Assembly: GCF_002914585.1 (NCBI RefSeq)
Contig: NZ_PDDM01000001.1
Coordinates: 1-64,000, forward strand
Origin: Pseudanabaena sp. BC1403
GTDB taxonomy: Bacteria > Cyanobacteriota > Cyanobacteriia > Pseudanabaenales > Pseudanabaenaceae
Reading direction: 5' to 3'
DNA: 64,000 nt
The notes below the pieces were generated by a model. The model was given only the letters and a program-made list of their open reading frames with translations, made no database searches and was not told where the DNA came from. Positions 33,853-42,387 of this stretch are shown here, piece after piece. A program made the translations under genes and the position numbers. How positions within the stretch are numbered: the stretch's first letter is position 1; every line of letters begins with the position of its first letter.

Positions 33853-35199
33853 ATGGACAATTGGCAAGCTATTTTTACAGGAGTGACCTTTGTAGTAGTA
33901 ATTATTCTAATTGTCACTGAGAGAGTCCATTTAACGATCGCCGCTTTTTTGGGAGCGCTATTACTAGTCGCTGCTAGAATCCTGAGCTTAGAAGAGGCAA
34001 CAAGGTATATCAGTAAAAGTTATGCCACTATCAGTTTGCTATTTGGCGTAATGGTTATGGTGCGAGCATTTGAGCCGACAAAAGTATTTGATTACTTAGC
34101 TGTGCAGATCGTGCTGATTTCTAAAGGTAAAGGTAGTCGGCTACTACTAGCGATCGTGGGGATTACGTCGCTTGTATGTGCAGTACTGCCGAATGCCACA
34201 ACCGTAATGCTCTTGGCTCCGATGATTCCACCTTTGGCAAAAATTATAGGCGTAAATTTTGTGCCATTAATAATTTTAATGGTAATGGTATCGAATAGTG
34301 CGGGACTCTTAACACTAGTGGGTGATCCTGCAACATTTATTGTCGGCAATGGTATCAATCTTAGTTTTGCTGACTACCTTACCCGATTAAGTTTTGGCGG
34401 ATTTATCTCTATTGCAATCATTGTATGTACTTTGCCATTTTTGTTTGGCACAATCTGGCGAAAGAATATAGAAGTTAGCGATCAGATTGAGATACCTGTG
34501 ATCAATCATCCTAGGACGTTAATTATCGGCGGCGTAATTTCTGTATTTGTTTTAGTCCTATTCGTGATTGGCGAATCCTTGCCAACACCAGTCTCCCCTG
34601 GGGCAGTTGCCCTAATGGGTGCAGGTTTATCGCTATTTCTTTCTCACCATAACGGTATTGATCCCATTAACAAGGTTTTAAAAGATGTCGATTGGAGTAC
34701 GTTGCTGTTTTTTATGTCAACTTTCGTTTTGATTGGAGGATTACAAAAAACAGGTTTAATTTCTCAGGCTTCTAATTTATTGGCATCAGCCTTAGGAACA
34801 AATATTGCGCTAGGAACGATAGTTATTTTGATAGCTATGGCTGTGATTTCTAGTGTTATTCCAAATATTCCCCTTGTGGTAGCAATGGTTCCGATGATGA
34901 AGGAATATTTTGTAAATGTCGATCTAGCGCCACCCTTGATTCTGATTCCAGGCTTTGACAGACAACTTCCCGCTGAGGTTTTACCGCTTTTCTACGCCAT
35001 GATGTTTGGGGCAACTTTAGGTGGTAATGCAACTATTGTAGGAGCCTCTGCAAATATCGTTGGCGCAGGGATTTCTGAAATTCATGGAAAACCGATTTCT
35101 TTTAGTAAATTTGCTAAATATGGTATCCCTATTGCCGCATTACAAATTTTGGGAGCATTGGTTTTTATTAGTCTTAGATTCTTAGTCTTTGCAAAATAG
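33853..35199 (+). CDS. ArsB/NhaD-type (SLC13-like) permease
   Basis: 448 residues with about 11-12 hydrophobic segments. The family pattern is ERVHLTIAAFLGALLLV near the start, LPNATTVMLLAPMIPPLA in the first half, VSNSAGLLTLVGDPATFIVG and the matching second-half MFGATLGGNATIVGASANIV. This is the ion-transporter (ArsB/NhaD/P-protein) superfamily, which includes Na+/H+ antiporters, arsenite pumps and dicarboxylate carriers. Lying between sucrose genes it could have an osmotic-stress role, but no substrate is predictable. Confidence 0.85.
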   Translation: MDNWQAIFTGVTFVVVIILIVTERVHLTIAAFLGALLLVAARILSLEEATRYISKSYATISLLFGVMVMVRAFEPTKVFDYLAVQIVLISKGKGSRLLLAIVGITSLVCAVLPNATTVMLLAPMIPPLAKIIGVNFVPLIILMVMVSNSAGLLTLVGDPATFIVGNGINLSFADYLTRLSFGGFISIAIIVCTLPFLFGTIWRKNIEVSDQIEIPVINHPRTLIIGGVISVFVLVLFVIGESLPTPVSPGAVALMGAGLSLFLSHHNGIDPINKVLKDVDWSTLLFFMSTFVLIGGLQKTGLISQASNLLASALGTNIALGTIVILIAMAVISSVIPNIPLVVAMVPMMKEYFVNVDLAPPLILIPGFDRQLPAEVLPLFYAMMFGATLGGNATIVGASANIVGAGISEIHGKPISFSKFAKYGIPIAALQILGALVFISLRFLVFAK

Positions 35200-35359
35200 A
35201 AACACTAGTAGGTTAGTTATGAATGCTCCTAATAAGGTGAAATGGGAGATCTAAGTTATTTAATTTACTATTGCTACGCAATTTCTTTAATTTTTGCTCT
35301 ATCCCTCAGAATTGGGGAAATCTTGTGGTTTTAGATAAAATATATTTTCGGAAAATCTA

Positions 35360-37312
35360 ATGTACGAACAAATTTCTCACTCACTTTTAAATTCTATCCT
35401 TGACGATTTAAAGCCTGAAATTCGCCGTCAAGATTTGCGCCACTTTTATACCCGTCTCGGCGCAAATTTCTACGCAATCCATTCGCTTTTCTATACGCTG
35501 TATGGTCATCGTGATGATTTTAAATTGCAAATGTTGCGCCTCGTGGAAACTATGGCGAAAGGCTACATCGATCGCTCTCCAGAATTAGAGCGTTTGGATA
35601 TTCAGCGAGAAAAAGACCACAACTGGTTTTTGTCCCAAAAATGGGTGGGAATGGCGCTCTATTCCAATGGATTTGCTGATAACCTCAGCGATCTAGTCAG
35701 CAAAAGCAGTTATTTTCAAGAATTGGGCATCAATATGGTGCATATTATGCCGATTTTGAAATGCCCTGATGGTAAAAGCGATGGTGGCTATGCGGTCAGT
35801 GATTTTCGCCAAATTGATGAGAGTGTGGGCGATTTGGAAGATGTTCGTCTTATTGCCGAAGATTTCCGCAAGCGAGATATTTTGCTGGTTCTGGATATTG
35901 TTCTCAATCATACTTCCGATGAACATGAATGGGCAAGGCAAGCCATGAAGGGCGATAGTCGTTTTCAAGACTATTACTATATTTTTGAAGGTCGAGAAGT
36001 CCCTGATATGTTTGAGCAGAGTATGCCAGAAGTTTTTCCTGCAACTGATCCAGGGAATTTTACTTGGAATCCTGAAATGGGAAAATGGGTGATGACAGTT
36101 TTCCATGATTATCAATGGGATTTGAATTACAGCAATCCCACTGTATTCATTGAAATGCTGGATATTATTCTGTTTTGGGCAAATCAGGGCGTGGATGTGT
36201 TGCGCCTCGATGCGGTAGCCTTTTTGTGGAAAAAGATTGGCACTTCTTGCCAAAATGAGCGCAAGGCACATCTGATTTTGCAGTTAATGAAAGACTGTTG
36301 CCAAGTTTCTGCTCCAGGAGTGTTATTTATTGCTGAAGCGATCGTTGCTCCCGTGGAAGTAATTAAGTATTTTGGCGAAGATGCGATCGCAGCTAAAGAA
36401 TGCGAAATTGCCTATAACGCCACTTTGATGGCTCTACTCTGGGATGCAGTTGCCACCAAAAACACGAAACTTCTTAGTCAAGGTATCAAAAGCTTGCCAA
36501 ATAAATTGGAACGAGCGACTTGGCTAAATTATGTACGTTGTCATGATGACATTGGGTTCGGTTTTGACGATAACGATATTCGCTTAGCGGGTTACGAACC
36601 TGCTTCCCACAGACGCTTTTTAGTTGATTACTTTAGCGGTAAGTTTGACGGTTCTGCTAGGGGATTAGAATTCATGCATAATGAAGCTACAGGTGATGGT
36701 CGCATCTGTGGGTCATTGGCTTCTCTAGTTGGTCTAGAATCTGCATTGGAGTCGGAAGACAAAACCTTAATTTCTGATGCTATTAATAGAATTCTCTTAT
36801 TGCATGGAATTATTTTATCCTTTGGCGGAATTCCTTTGATTTATAACGGTGATGCGATCGGTGTACTGAATGATTACAGCTTTAGTGAAGATCCTAGTAA
36901 GTGTAATGATAATCGCTGGGTTCACCGTCCCAAAATTGACTGGGAAAAAGCGGAATTACGCAAAAAACAAGGAACAGAGCAATATGCGATCTTCACTGCC
37001 ATGAAAAAAATGATTTCTATTCGCAAAGAAATCTCTGCATTTGCCGATTTTAATAATCGTGAATTGCTCCACCTAGAAAATGAACACTTGCTCGGTTTTA
37101 TTCGGTTCGATCATCAGCGCCCATCGGAGAAAGTGCTAGTACTTGCCAATTTTGATGTAAATCTGCAATATTTAGACTTGTCAGTATTAAGTAATAAGGG
37201 TTTTAGCGCCTATAGTCAGTTTATCGATTTATATAGCGGTAAAAAGCCCACTCAACTTGATGAGAGCATTGTTCTGCAAGGTTATCAGTTTTACTGGTTG
37301 ACAGAGATATAA
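35360..37312 (+). CDS. Amylosucrase (GH13)
   Basis: 650 residues, close to the usual 630-650. The (beta/alpha)8 catalytic residues are in GVDVLRLDAVAFLW (nucleophile Asp284), VLFIAEAIV (Glu326) and VRCHDDIGFG (Asp396-397), near the positions known for Neisseria amylosucrase. LVLDIVLNHTSDEHEW and the N-terminal FYTRLGANFYAIHSLFYTLYG helical region are also characteristic. It converts sucrose to alpha-1,4-glucan and fructose (plus isomers). No secretion signal is visible, so it is cytosolic and completes a sucrose synthesis and breakdown set. A strong terminator follows. Confidence 0.95.
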   Translation: MYEQISHSLLNSILDDLKPEIRRQDLRHFYTRLGANFYAIHSLFYTLYGHRDDFKLQMLRLVETMAKGYIDRSPELERLDIQREKDHNWFLSQKWVGMALYSNGFADNLSDLVSKSSYFQELGINMVHIMPILKCPDGKSDGGYAVSDFRQIDESVGDLEDVRLIAEDFRKRDILLVLDIVLNHTSDEHEWARQAMKGDSRFQDYYYIFEGREVPDMFEQSMPEVFPATDPGNFTWNPEMGKWVMTVFHDYQWDLNYSNPTVFIEMLDIILFWANQGVDVLRLDAVAFLWKKIGTSCQNERKAHLILQLMKDCCQVSAPGVLFIAEAIVAPVEVIKYFGEDAIAAKECEIAYNATLMALLWDAVATKNTKLLSQGIKSLPNKLERATWLNYVRCHDDIGFGFDDNDIRLAGYEPASHRRFLVDYFSGKFDGSARGLEFMHNEATGDGRICGSLASLVGLESALESEDKTLISDAINRILLLHGIILSFGGIPLIYNGDAIGVLNDYSFSEDPSKCNDNRWVHRPKIDWEKAELRKKQGTEQYAIFTAMKKMISIRKEISAFADFNNRELLHLENEHLLGFIRFDHQRPSEKVLVLANFDVNLQYLDLSVLSNKGFSAYSQFIDLYSGKKPTQLDESIVLQGYQFYWLTEI

Positions 37313-37399
37313 CGCCTAAACGAGTGCGATCGCTGATCTTGTAGGGTTCGCTAATGCAATGTAACGCACCCAAACGTTATTCAAAAATTACCTCAAAAC

Positions 37400-37452
37400 A
37401 AAACCCAGTAGAGAGTTGCGGCGCTTCGCGCCGCAACTCTCTACTGGGTTTT
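37400..37452 (+). terminator. Perfect 25-bp stem terminator after amylosucrase
   Basis: The arms 37400-37424 and 37428-37452 are perfectly complementary with a TTC loop, beginning AAAACCCAGTAGAGAG and ending CTACTGGGTTTT. It closes the sucrose island and lies downstream of the convergent minus-strand gene (stop at 37495) as well, so it may act for both. Confidence 0.88.
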
Positions 37453-37494
37453 ATATCCTGACCTGAGTGGCTATAGCTATACTTGTCCAATGCC

Positions 37495-38070
37495 TTATCT
37501 TTTAGGATAAAGCCATCCTTTGAGTAGCTTTGTCAGGTAAGGCATAACCAGATAAGTGAGAATAAGAACGACTATTCCTGTGGTAATAAGTTGAGGAAGA
37601 ATGGAAGGTAGTTTGGTGAGAATGGGAGCAAGTAAAGGGCTAACAATAGAAATCACGGAAAACACTGCAAACCAAGTCACGATCGCCATTTTGTAACGGG
37701 GTGGTGGACTTTTTTGATTAGGTAAAGCAAACCAAGTCTCCAGACCAGTAAGGGTTTTAATGTGTTCAGGTTTTTCGATCAAAGGTTGTAACCGCTCGAT
37801 CCATTCCTTTCTTACATCTGACTCTAGCCAGTTTTTGAGGTTGCGATACTGATCAAACTTAAGAATTACCACATACTCAGGATGAAACCGATCTTGGGGA
37901 CAAATGGCACTCACGCCTTGATGTCCGTGAAACATACTGGCGGCAGCAGCAATACCATGAAACCATTCTTCATATCCTTGTTCGCGACCTTTTCGGACAA
38001 TATGCGTGATAATCGCTGTAACAGGAATATCTTCTCGATCAACATCAATCATTTCCGTCAAACCAAGCAT
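37495..38070 (-). CDS. Antibiotic-biosynthesis-monooxygenase-domain membrane protein
   Basis: 191 residues. The N-terminal half (about 15-110) is an ABM ferredoxin-like domain (VTAIITHIVRKGREQGYEEW, HGHQGVSAICPQD, EYVVILKFDQYRNLKNWLES). The C-terminal half has two hydrophobic segments (MAIVTWFAVFSVISIVSPLL, LITTGIVVLILTYLVMPYL). This ABM plus two-TM architecture is common in bacteria and is of unknown function. It adjoins the RiPP locus but is separated from it by about 110 bp. Confidence 0.8.
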   Translation of the reverse strand: MLGLTEMIDVDREDIPVTAIITHIVRKGREQGYEEWFHGIAAAASMFHGHQGVSAICPQDRFHPEYVVILKFDQYRNLKNWLESDVRKEWIERLQPLIEKPEHIKTLTGLETWFALPNQKSPPPRYKMAIVTWFAVFSVISIVSPLLAPILTKLPSILPQLITTGIVVLILTYLVMPYLTKLLKGWLYPKR

Positions 38071-38178
38071 ACCTAGCCCTACTAATGCTCAACGATGTCT
38101 TTAATTACATTTTTAGCATGAATAACGACGGCTGATTATCAAAGACTTACCAGAGATGAGATTTCGGACTTATGTCTA

Positions 38179-39972
38179 TTAAATGAAGGAATCGTTGTCA
38201 TACTTCAAATAGGGGCAAAGGGCAAACTTGGTGATGTAGCCGATCTGATCCCGACAACGATAGCGTGGATGAGAATTTCTTGGGGGTAGCGTATCAATAT
38301 CATATATTTCTGGATTACAGGGGGTATGGAGTGCAGAACAAGCTAAAGCAGTAGAAATCATTTTATGGCTATCCACATACAAAGAAATACTATGGTAATC
38401 TTCGCCAATTTGCTGTACTTGCGATCGCTGGCTGGGATTAGCAAATAGATTCAGTTGCAGCATTTTTAACTTAAACTCTGATTGTCCATCGGTATCAAGA
38501 CGAAGCGAAGAGTAAAATGGAACTGACGCAGGGAAACTGCCTAAAGCTTCTAAAAAGTCTAGAAGTCTTAATTGAGAAGCTCTCATCGTGCGTCCTCTAA
38601 AACCTAAAGCTGCCATTGTCAAAATTGCTAAAGCCGTAGAAAGAGGAATATCAAAATATCCAAAACTAAAATCTTTATTGCGACTGCTTAGGACTTCTTC
38701 TAAGAGTTTCTGACGAGCTAATTGACTTTCGGGGGTATCTTCTTGCAAAGCAAGGGCTAAATAGTAATCTACCAAATAGGGATTCGCAAAATACAAGCCA
38801 CTGCGATCGGCAATTCTATCTGTCAAATAGGTAATAGGAACTTTTGGTTCTATTCCATTTGATAGCTGGAGCGCCCGAATCATTGCCGTTGTAGCAAAAT
38901 CAGTTTGACACCAATGGGCGCAACTTGGATCTTTGACCATTCGATGGGGTTGGGATGATTCAGCCCACAATTGAGGGTAGTAACCTTGCCCATCACTAAA
39001 GCATTCTAGGGCTGCATAGGTTGCTGATAAATCTCCAGTTAGACCTTGCATGACTAAAGCCGAGTCCGTAGCAGTGATTAATCGTTTCTGATGAAAAGCC
39101 CATAGAGATTCTTGTTGTTGACTGATTATGTAGGCAGACAGCTTTGTATAAGCATCTGTCATTTCTGTATCCCGAAGCGATCGCAGCACAAATCCCAAAG
39201 GAACCAGATCTCCATAGGGAAATGGTTGTTCTGGAGTAGGGGGGACACAGGTCATCGATAACGGACTTTGCAAAGCCTCATCTGTCACTTTTAGCAGCCA
39301 AGCGATTGCCTGATTCTTGCCCCAAGTAATGCGGCGCGAACCTGCTTCTAACAGCCCTTGCTCTAAAGGTGAATCAATTTTGCCATGTTGTAAGAAAAAT
39401 AGATTACAGTTCCCCGTGCGCTCAAAATGGGACAAAATCCCCGCATGAATATGAATCGGTAATCGATTACGGAATTGAGCTAAATAGTAACCATCTTGGG
39501 ATTTCCCATCAATAAAACGTACTCCCACAGCACGTAATAATTCGTAGTGTTGACGATCAGGAGGGTGATCAAAAATTGCCGTGGCGTGACCTTCATGATC
39601 TTGGAAAACTAGATGAAGTAGCACTGGAGAGAATCCTTCAATTTCACCTAAGCCTATACAATCTGCTTCATCGATCGCAAATAAAGATAAGCGATCGGCA
39701 AATTGATCACCTAAAGTTTCCCCCTGTGGTGGTGGTTCACAGATATTTCCTAAGTATGGATCAACTAAAGAATTTTCGGAAGTAGTTGCCACTAACCTCC
39801 CAGCGCTAGTCAGCACGACATGACTAAAATGATTGAGATCGATGGTTTCAGGCAAGTAAAACATCGCACGAGTTACTTCATCTCCTGCGAGCGGTCTCAC
39901 TTTTTCAAGGTTAAATAACACCATCCATTCCAGAGACTGAGGCAGCGAATCAAGGATACTAGAGATTTTCAT
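38179..39972 (-). CDS. Orphan protein of the RiPP locus
   Basis: 598 residues from the ATG at 39972, preceded by a strong AAGGAGGTG site inside the end of the upstream gene (14-bp overlap). Not recognised. The N-terminal half is mixed alpha/beta with DEADCIGLGEIEGFSPVLLH. The C-terminal half is helical, with motifs such as WCQTDFATTAMIRALQLSNG and FGYFDIPLSTALAILTMAAL that resemble an alpha/alpha-toroid (prenyltransferase/cyclase-like) fold. No catalytic motif is certain. It is the last gene of a tightly coupled minus-strand operon with two 2OG oxygenases, an MBL protein and the precursor peptide, so a role in peptide tailoring is likely. Confidence 0.7.
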   Translation of the reverse strand: MKISSILDSLPQSLEWMVLFNLEKVRPLAGDEVTRAMFYLPETIDLNHFSHVVLTSAGRLVATTSENSLVDPYLGNICEPPPQGETLGDQFADRLSLFAIDEADCIGLGEIEGFSPVLLHLVFQDHEGHATAIFDHPPDRQHYELLRAVGVRFIDGKSQDGYYLAQFRNRLPIHIHAGILSHFERTGNCNLFFLQHGKIDSPLEQGLLEAGSRRITWGKNQAIAWLLKVTDEALQSPLSMTCVPPTPEQPFPYGDLVPLGFVLRSLRDTEMTDAYTKLSAYIISQQQESLWAFHQKRLITATDSALVMQGLTGDLSATYAALECFSDGQGYYPQLWAESSQPHRMVKDPSCAHWCQTDFATTAMIRALQLSNGIEPKVPITYLTDRIADRSGLYFANPYLVDYYLALALQEDTPESQLARQKLLEEVLSSRNKDFSFGYFDIPLSTALAILTMAALGFRGRTMRASQLRLLDFLEALGSFPASVPFYSSLRLDTDGQSEFKLKMLQLNLFANPSQRSQVQQIGEDYHSISLYVDSHKMISTALACSALHTPCNPEIYDIDTLPPRNSHPRYRCRDQIGYITKFALCPYLKYDNDSFI

Positions 39973-41734
39973 CAGACACCTCCTTTGTTTTTGATGCATC
40001 GTGAATCCATCCATTCACGGTAAAGCGACCATCCAAAAAACTTTGGGATGGACATTGAACTTGAGTAACTTCATGCATAAGCTGACTTGGGAAAAAGATA
40101 ATGCAGTTATTTTTAGGAACAACAACGTGATAGCCTTTTGGCACAAATTTTTTGCCTTCTTCACCTTCAAATTTGCCCTCGTAAATACGCAACTCGCCGC
40201 CCGTAAAAGCTTTGGGTTGCTGATGAAAGTAATAAACAAATGTCAATATACGACTGGCTAGAGCCTCAACGCCATTGTCATTATGCAGTTTGAAGTATTC
40301 ACCATCGTTATGAGCCGTAAGTTGAGCTTCAATAAGACCAATTGGGAATTCTTGGCTCTGTAGGGCAGCTAAGACTTGGGGAATAACTTGACGCACTTTT
40401 TCTACGATCAATGGAGCAAGGGTAAAGGGTTGATCAAGGATCAAAGAATGTCGATGATATTGGCGATCGCTGACAGGCAGTTTCTGGTTATAGACATCAC
40501 TTAACACAAAACCTTTGTTGTGACTTTTAGTGAATTGCCATAGCTCTTCTTGCTCAGATTCCGTGAGAAAGTTCTCTATTTCGACAAAGTTTTTAGGACT
40601 CTGCATAGATTGTCTAATTTCTTGATGATTTAAAATCTTACGGGTTACGTAAAGATAGGACTTTGCTTCTTGGGGAGCATCGTTTTCGTAGGTGACTTTT
40701 ACGTGATGAATGCCCCGAAACAATATGCCTTCATTTTTAGATCCTAAGATCTGGGTTAAGCGCTGTAAGCCATCTGGCCATTGATCCTGATTAGCTCTTT
40801 CCCGTAAATAGCCTGGATAGGAAAATATAGCCTCACGGTTTTCTGGCAGACAAAGCGATCGCTCCTCTAAAAAATCAAAAAAAGGAACCCATTTCGGTTC
40901 TAGAGAAGGCTGTTGATAAAAATAGCACTCCAATCCAATCTTTGATTGTGTAGAAAAATCAACATCAATATCAAGGTCAATCCGATCCACTAGGGGAGAG
41001 AGTAAATGCAGAAACTGAGTCAATTGCTCAATATTACCTTTCCAAGAGATAGCAGACAAATAGGAACCAATTTGGAGAGGAGAAATATTGCGAATACATA
41101 AACGTATCGTCTCCACTTTGCGAGCTAACATTAATCCTATTTGAAACACATAAGCGCCTTGAGGTAGCTCCTGAAAACAGTGATAAAGCCATTCTTGGTT
41201 TGCGATCGGCAAGGATTGCCCCAATAACAAAGGTAAAACTTCTTCTGCGAGCCAAGCACGGCGCTTTTTCTGATCCTCTAGAGAGTCACATCTGTAAATA
41301 TCACTTGCCCCCAGAAAAAAACTAGGGATAGGGATCTGACCATTGGCAAAACAATCTGGAGTATCAAATTCTAGCCAAATATTAAACACCTCCTTAGCGA
41401 TCGCAGAATTACTTGTATTCCATTCCCTCGCAAAAGTTTGGATTCTTTGCCAAATCGGTTCTTGTGTAACTGACTCAGGTAAGGATATTGGATAGGTGCG
41501 ATCGCCAAGTAATTTTTTCCCAGCTTCATCGGCAGCAACACAGAGCAGAAAGTCAACTTCGGCAAGGGCATCCCCTAAACGATATTCAAAACCAAAAAAA
41601 GACGAAAGCGCATTAGGTAATATTTGGGCAATCCGATCAATCGTTTTCCAGTTACTGACTGTCATCAATTTAGGAACAACCGCAGGTTCGATCAGACATA
41701 ATATTTCTGCAAGAGAATTGCTGGATTTAATCAT
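39959..41734 (-). CDS. 2OG-Fe(II) oxygenase with large N-terminal domain
   Basis: About 591 residues from the ATG at 41734, which overlaps the upstream stop as ATGA. The C-terminal 200 residues are a prolyl-4-hydroxylase-type double-stranded beta-helix: FKLHNDNG gives the HxD pair, FPSQLMHEVTQV the distal His and DGRFTVNGWIH the 2OG-binding Arg. The N-terminal ~370 residues match nothing I know and contain repeated polar helices; they may bind the substrate peptide. Predicted to hydroxylate the RiPP precursor in the cytosol. Confidence 0.82.
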   Translation of the reverse strand: MIKSSNSLAEILCLIEPAVVPKLMTVSNWKTIDRIAQILPNALSSFFGFEYRLGDALAEVDFLLCVAADEAGKKLLGDRTYPISLPESVTQEPIWQRIQTFAREWNTSNSAIAKEVFNIWLEFDTPDCFANGQIPIPSFFLGASDIYRCDSLEDQKKRRAWLAEEVLPLLLGQSLPIANQEWLYHCFQELPQGAYVFQIGLMLARKVETIRLCIRNISPLQIGSYLSAISWKGNIEQLTQFLHLLSPLVDRIDLDIDVDFSTQSKIGLECYFYQQPSLEPKWVPFFDFLEERSLCLPENREAIFSYPGYLRERANQDQWPDGLQRLTQILGSKNEGILFRGIHHVKVTYENDAPQEAKSYLYVTRKILNHQEIRQSMQSPKNFVEIENFLTESEQEELWQFTKSHNKGFVLSDVYNQKLPVSDRQYHRHSLILDQPFTLAPLIVEKVRQVIPQVLAALQSQEFPIGLIEAQLTAHNDGEYFKLHNDNGVEALASRILTFVYYFHQQPKAFTGGELRIYEGKFEGEEGKKFVPKGYHVVVPKNNCIIFFPSQLMHEVTQVQCPSQSFLDGRFTVNGWIHDASKTKEVSDENL

Positions 41735-42387
41735 AAAGCCCCCGACTTGATCGCAAAAAGAGGGACTTGAACCAACCATTCTTCTTCGAGATGATATTGT
41801 TCACAGACAATACTAATTCTCGGTTGACTAGCTTGAACGGATTGAACTCGATGGGTGAGGGAACCCAAAAAATGTAGCAGCATATTTTCTTGTGGTTTGA
41901 TGATCGCTATCTCTTCAGAGTCTAAAGAAAGCACTAACTGTCCACCTTGCATATCTTCAGGCACTTGCACATATAAAACGCTTACTAATCGAGGACTTAC
42001 TAATTCTTGAAAATACTCACAAATACTACAATCTATATGCTCAGTAACACAAGAACCTTCAGTCAATATTAAAATATTCAGATAGAAAGCATTGCACAAT
42101 GATTTAAGAGCAGTATTGAGATAGGTAGATAATTCAGGAAAATGTTCAATAACTGTGGGAATACCTTCTTTTCTAAATATTACGGAAAATCCTTGAGTAC
42201 TAGCAAACCCATCACTAAGTTGACTAGTTCCCAGATAGGGCGAGTCAAGAATTTTCTGGGCAAGCTGCGTAAGTTCATCTACGGGGAAACAATTAAACCT
42301 GCGAGCGTAACATCGAACAGTTTCCTTACGTGGAGACTTATACGGAAGGATAGATATAGATTGAAGAACGTCAATAGTATTATTCAT
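41731..42387 (-). CDS. 2OG-Fe(II) oxygenase, small
   Basis: 218 residues. VTEHIDCSICEYF supplies the HxD motif, FLGSLTHRVQSVQ the distal His and QPRISIVCEQY the 2OG-binding Arg. The length suits a stand-alone prolyl-4-hydroxylase-like enzyme. It overlaps its neighbours on both sides by ATGA (42384-42387 and 41731-41734), so translation is coupled through three genes. Probably oxidises a residue in the precursor core. Residue specificity is unknown. Confidence 0.82.
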   Translation of the reverse strand: MNNTIDVLQSISILPYKSPRKETVRCYARRFNCFPVDELTQLAQKILDSPYLGTSQLSDGFASTQGFSVIFRKEGIPTVIEHFPELSTYLNTALKSLCNAFYLNILILTEGSCVTEHIDCSICEYFQELVSPRLVSVLYVQVPEDMQGGQLVLSLDSEEIAIIKPQENMLLHFLGSLTHRVQSVQASQPRISIVCEQYHLEEEWLVQVPLFAIKSGAL

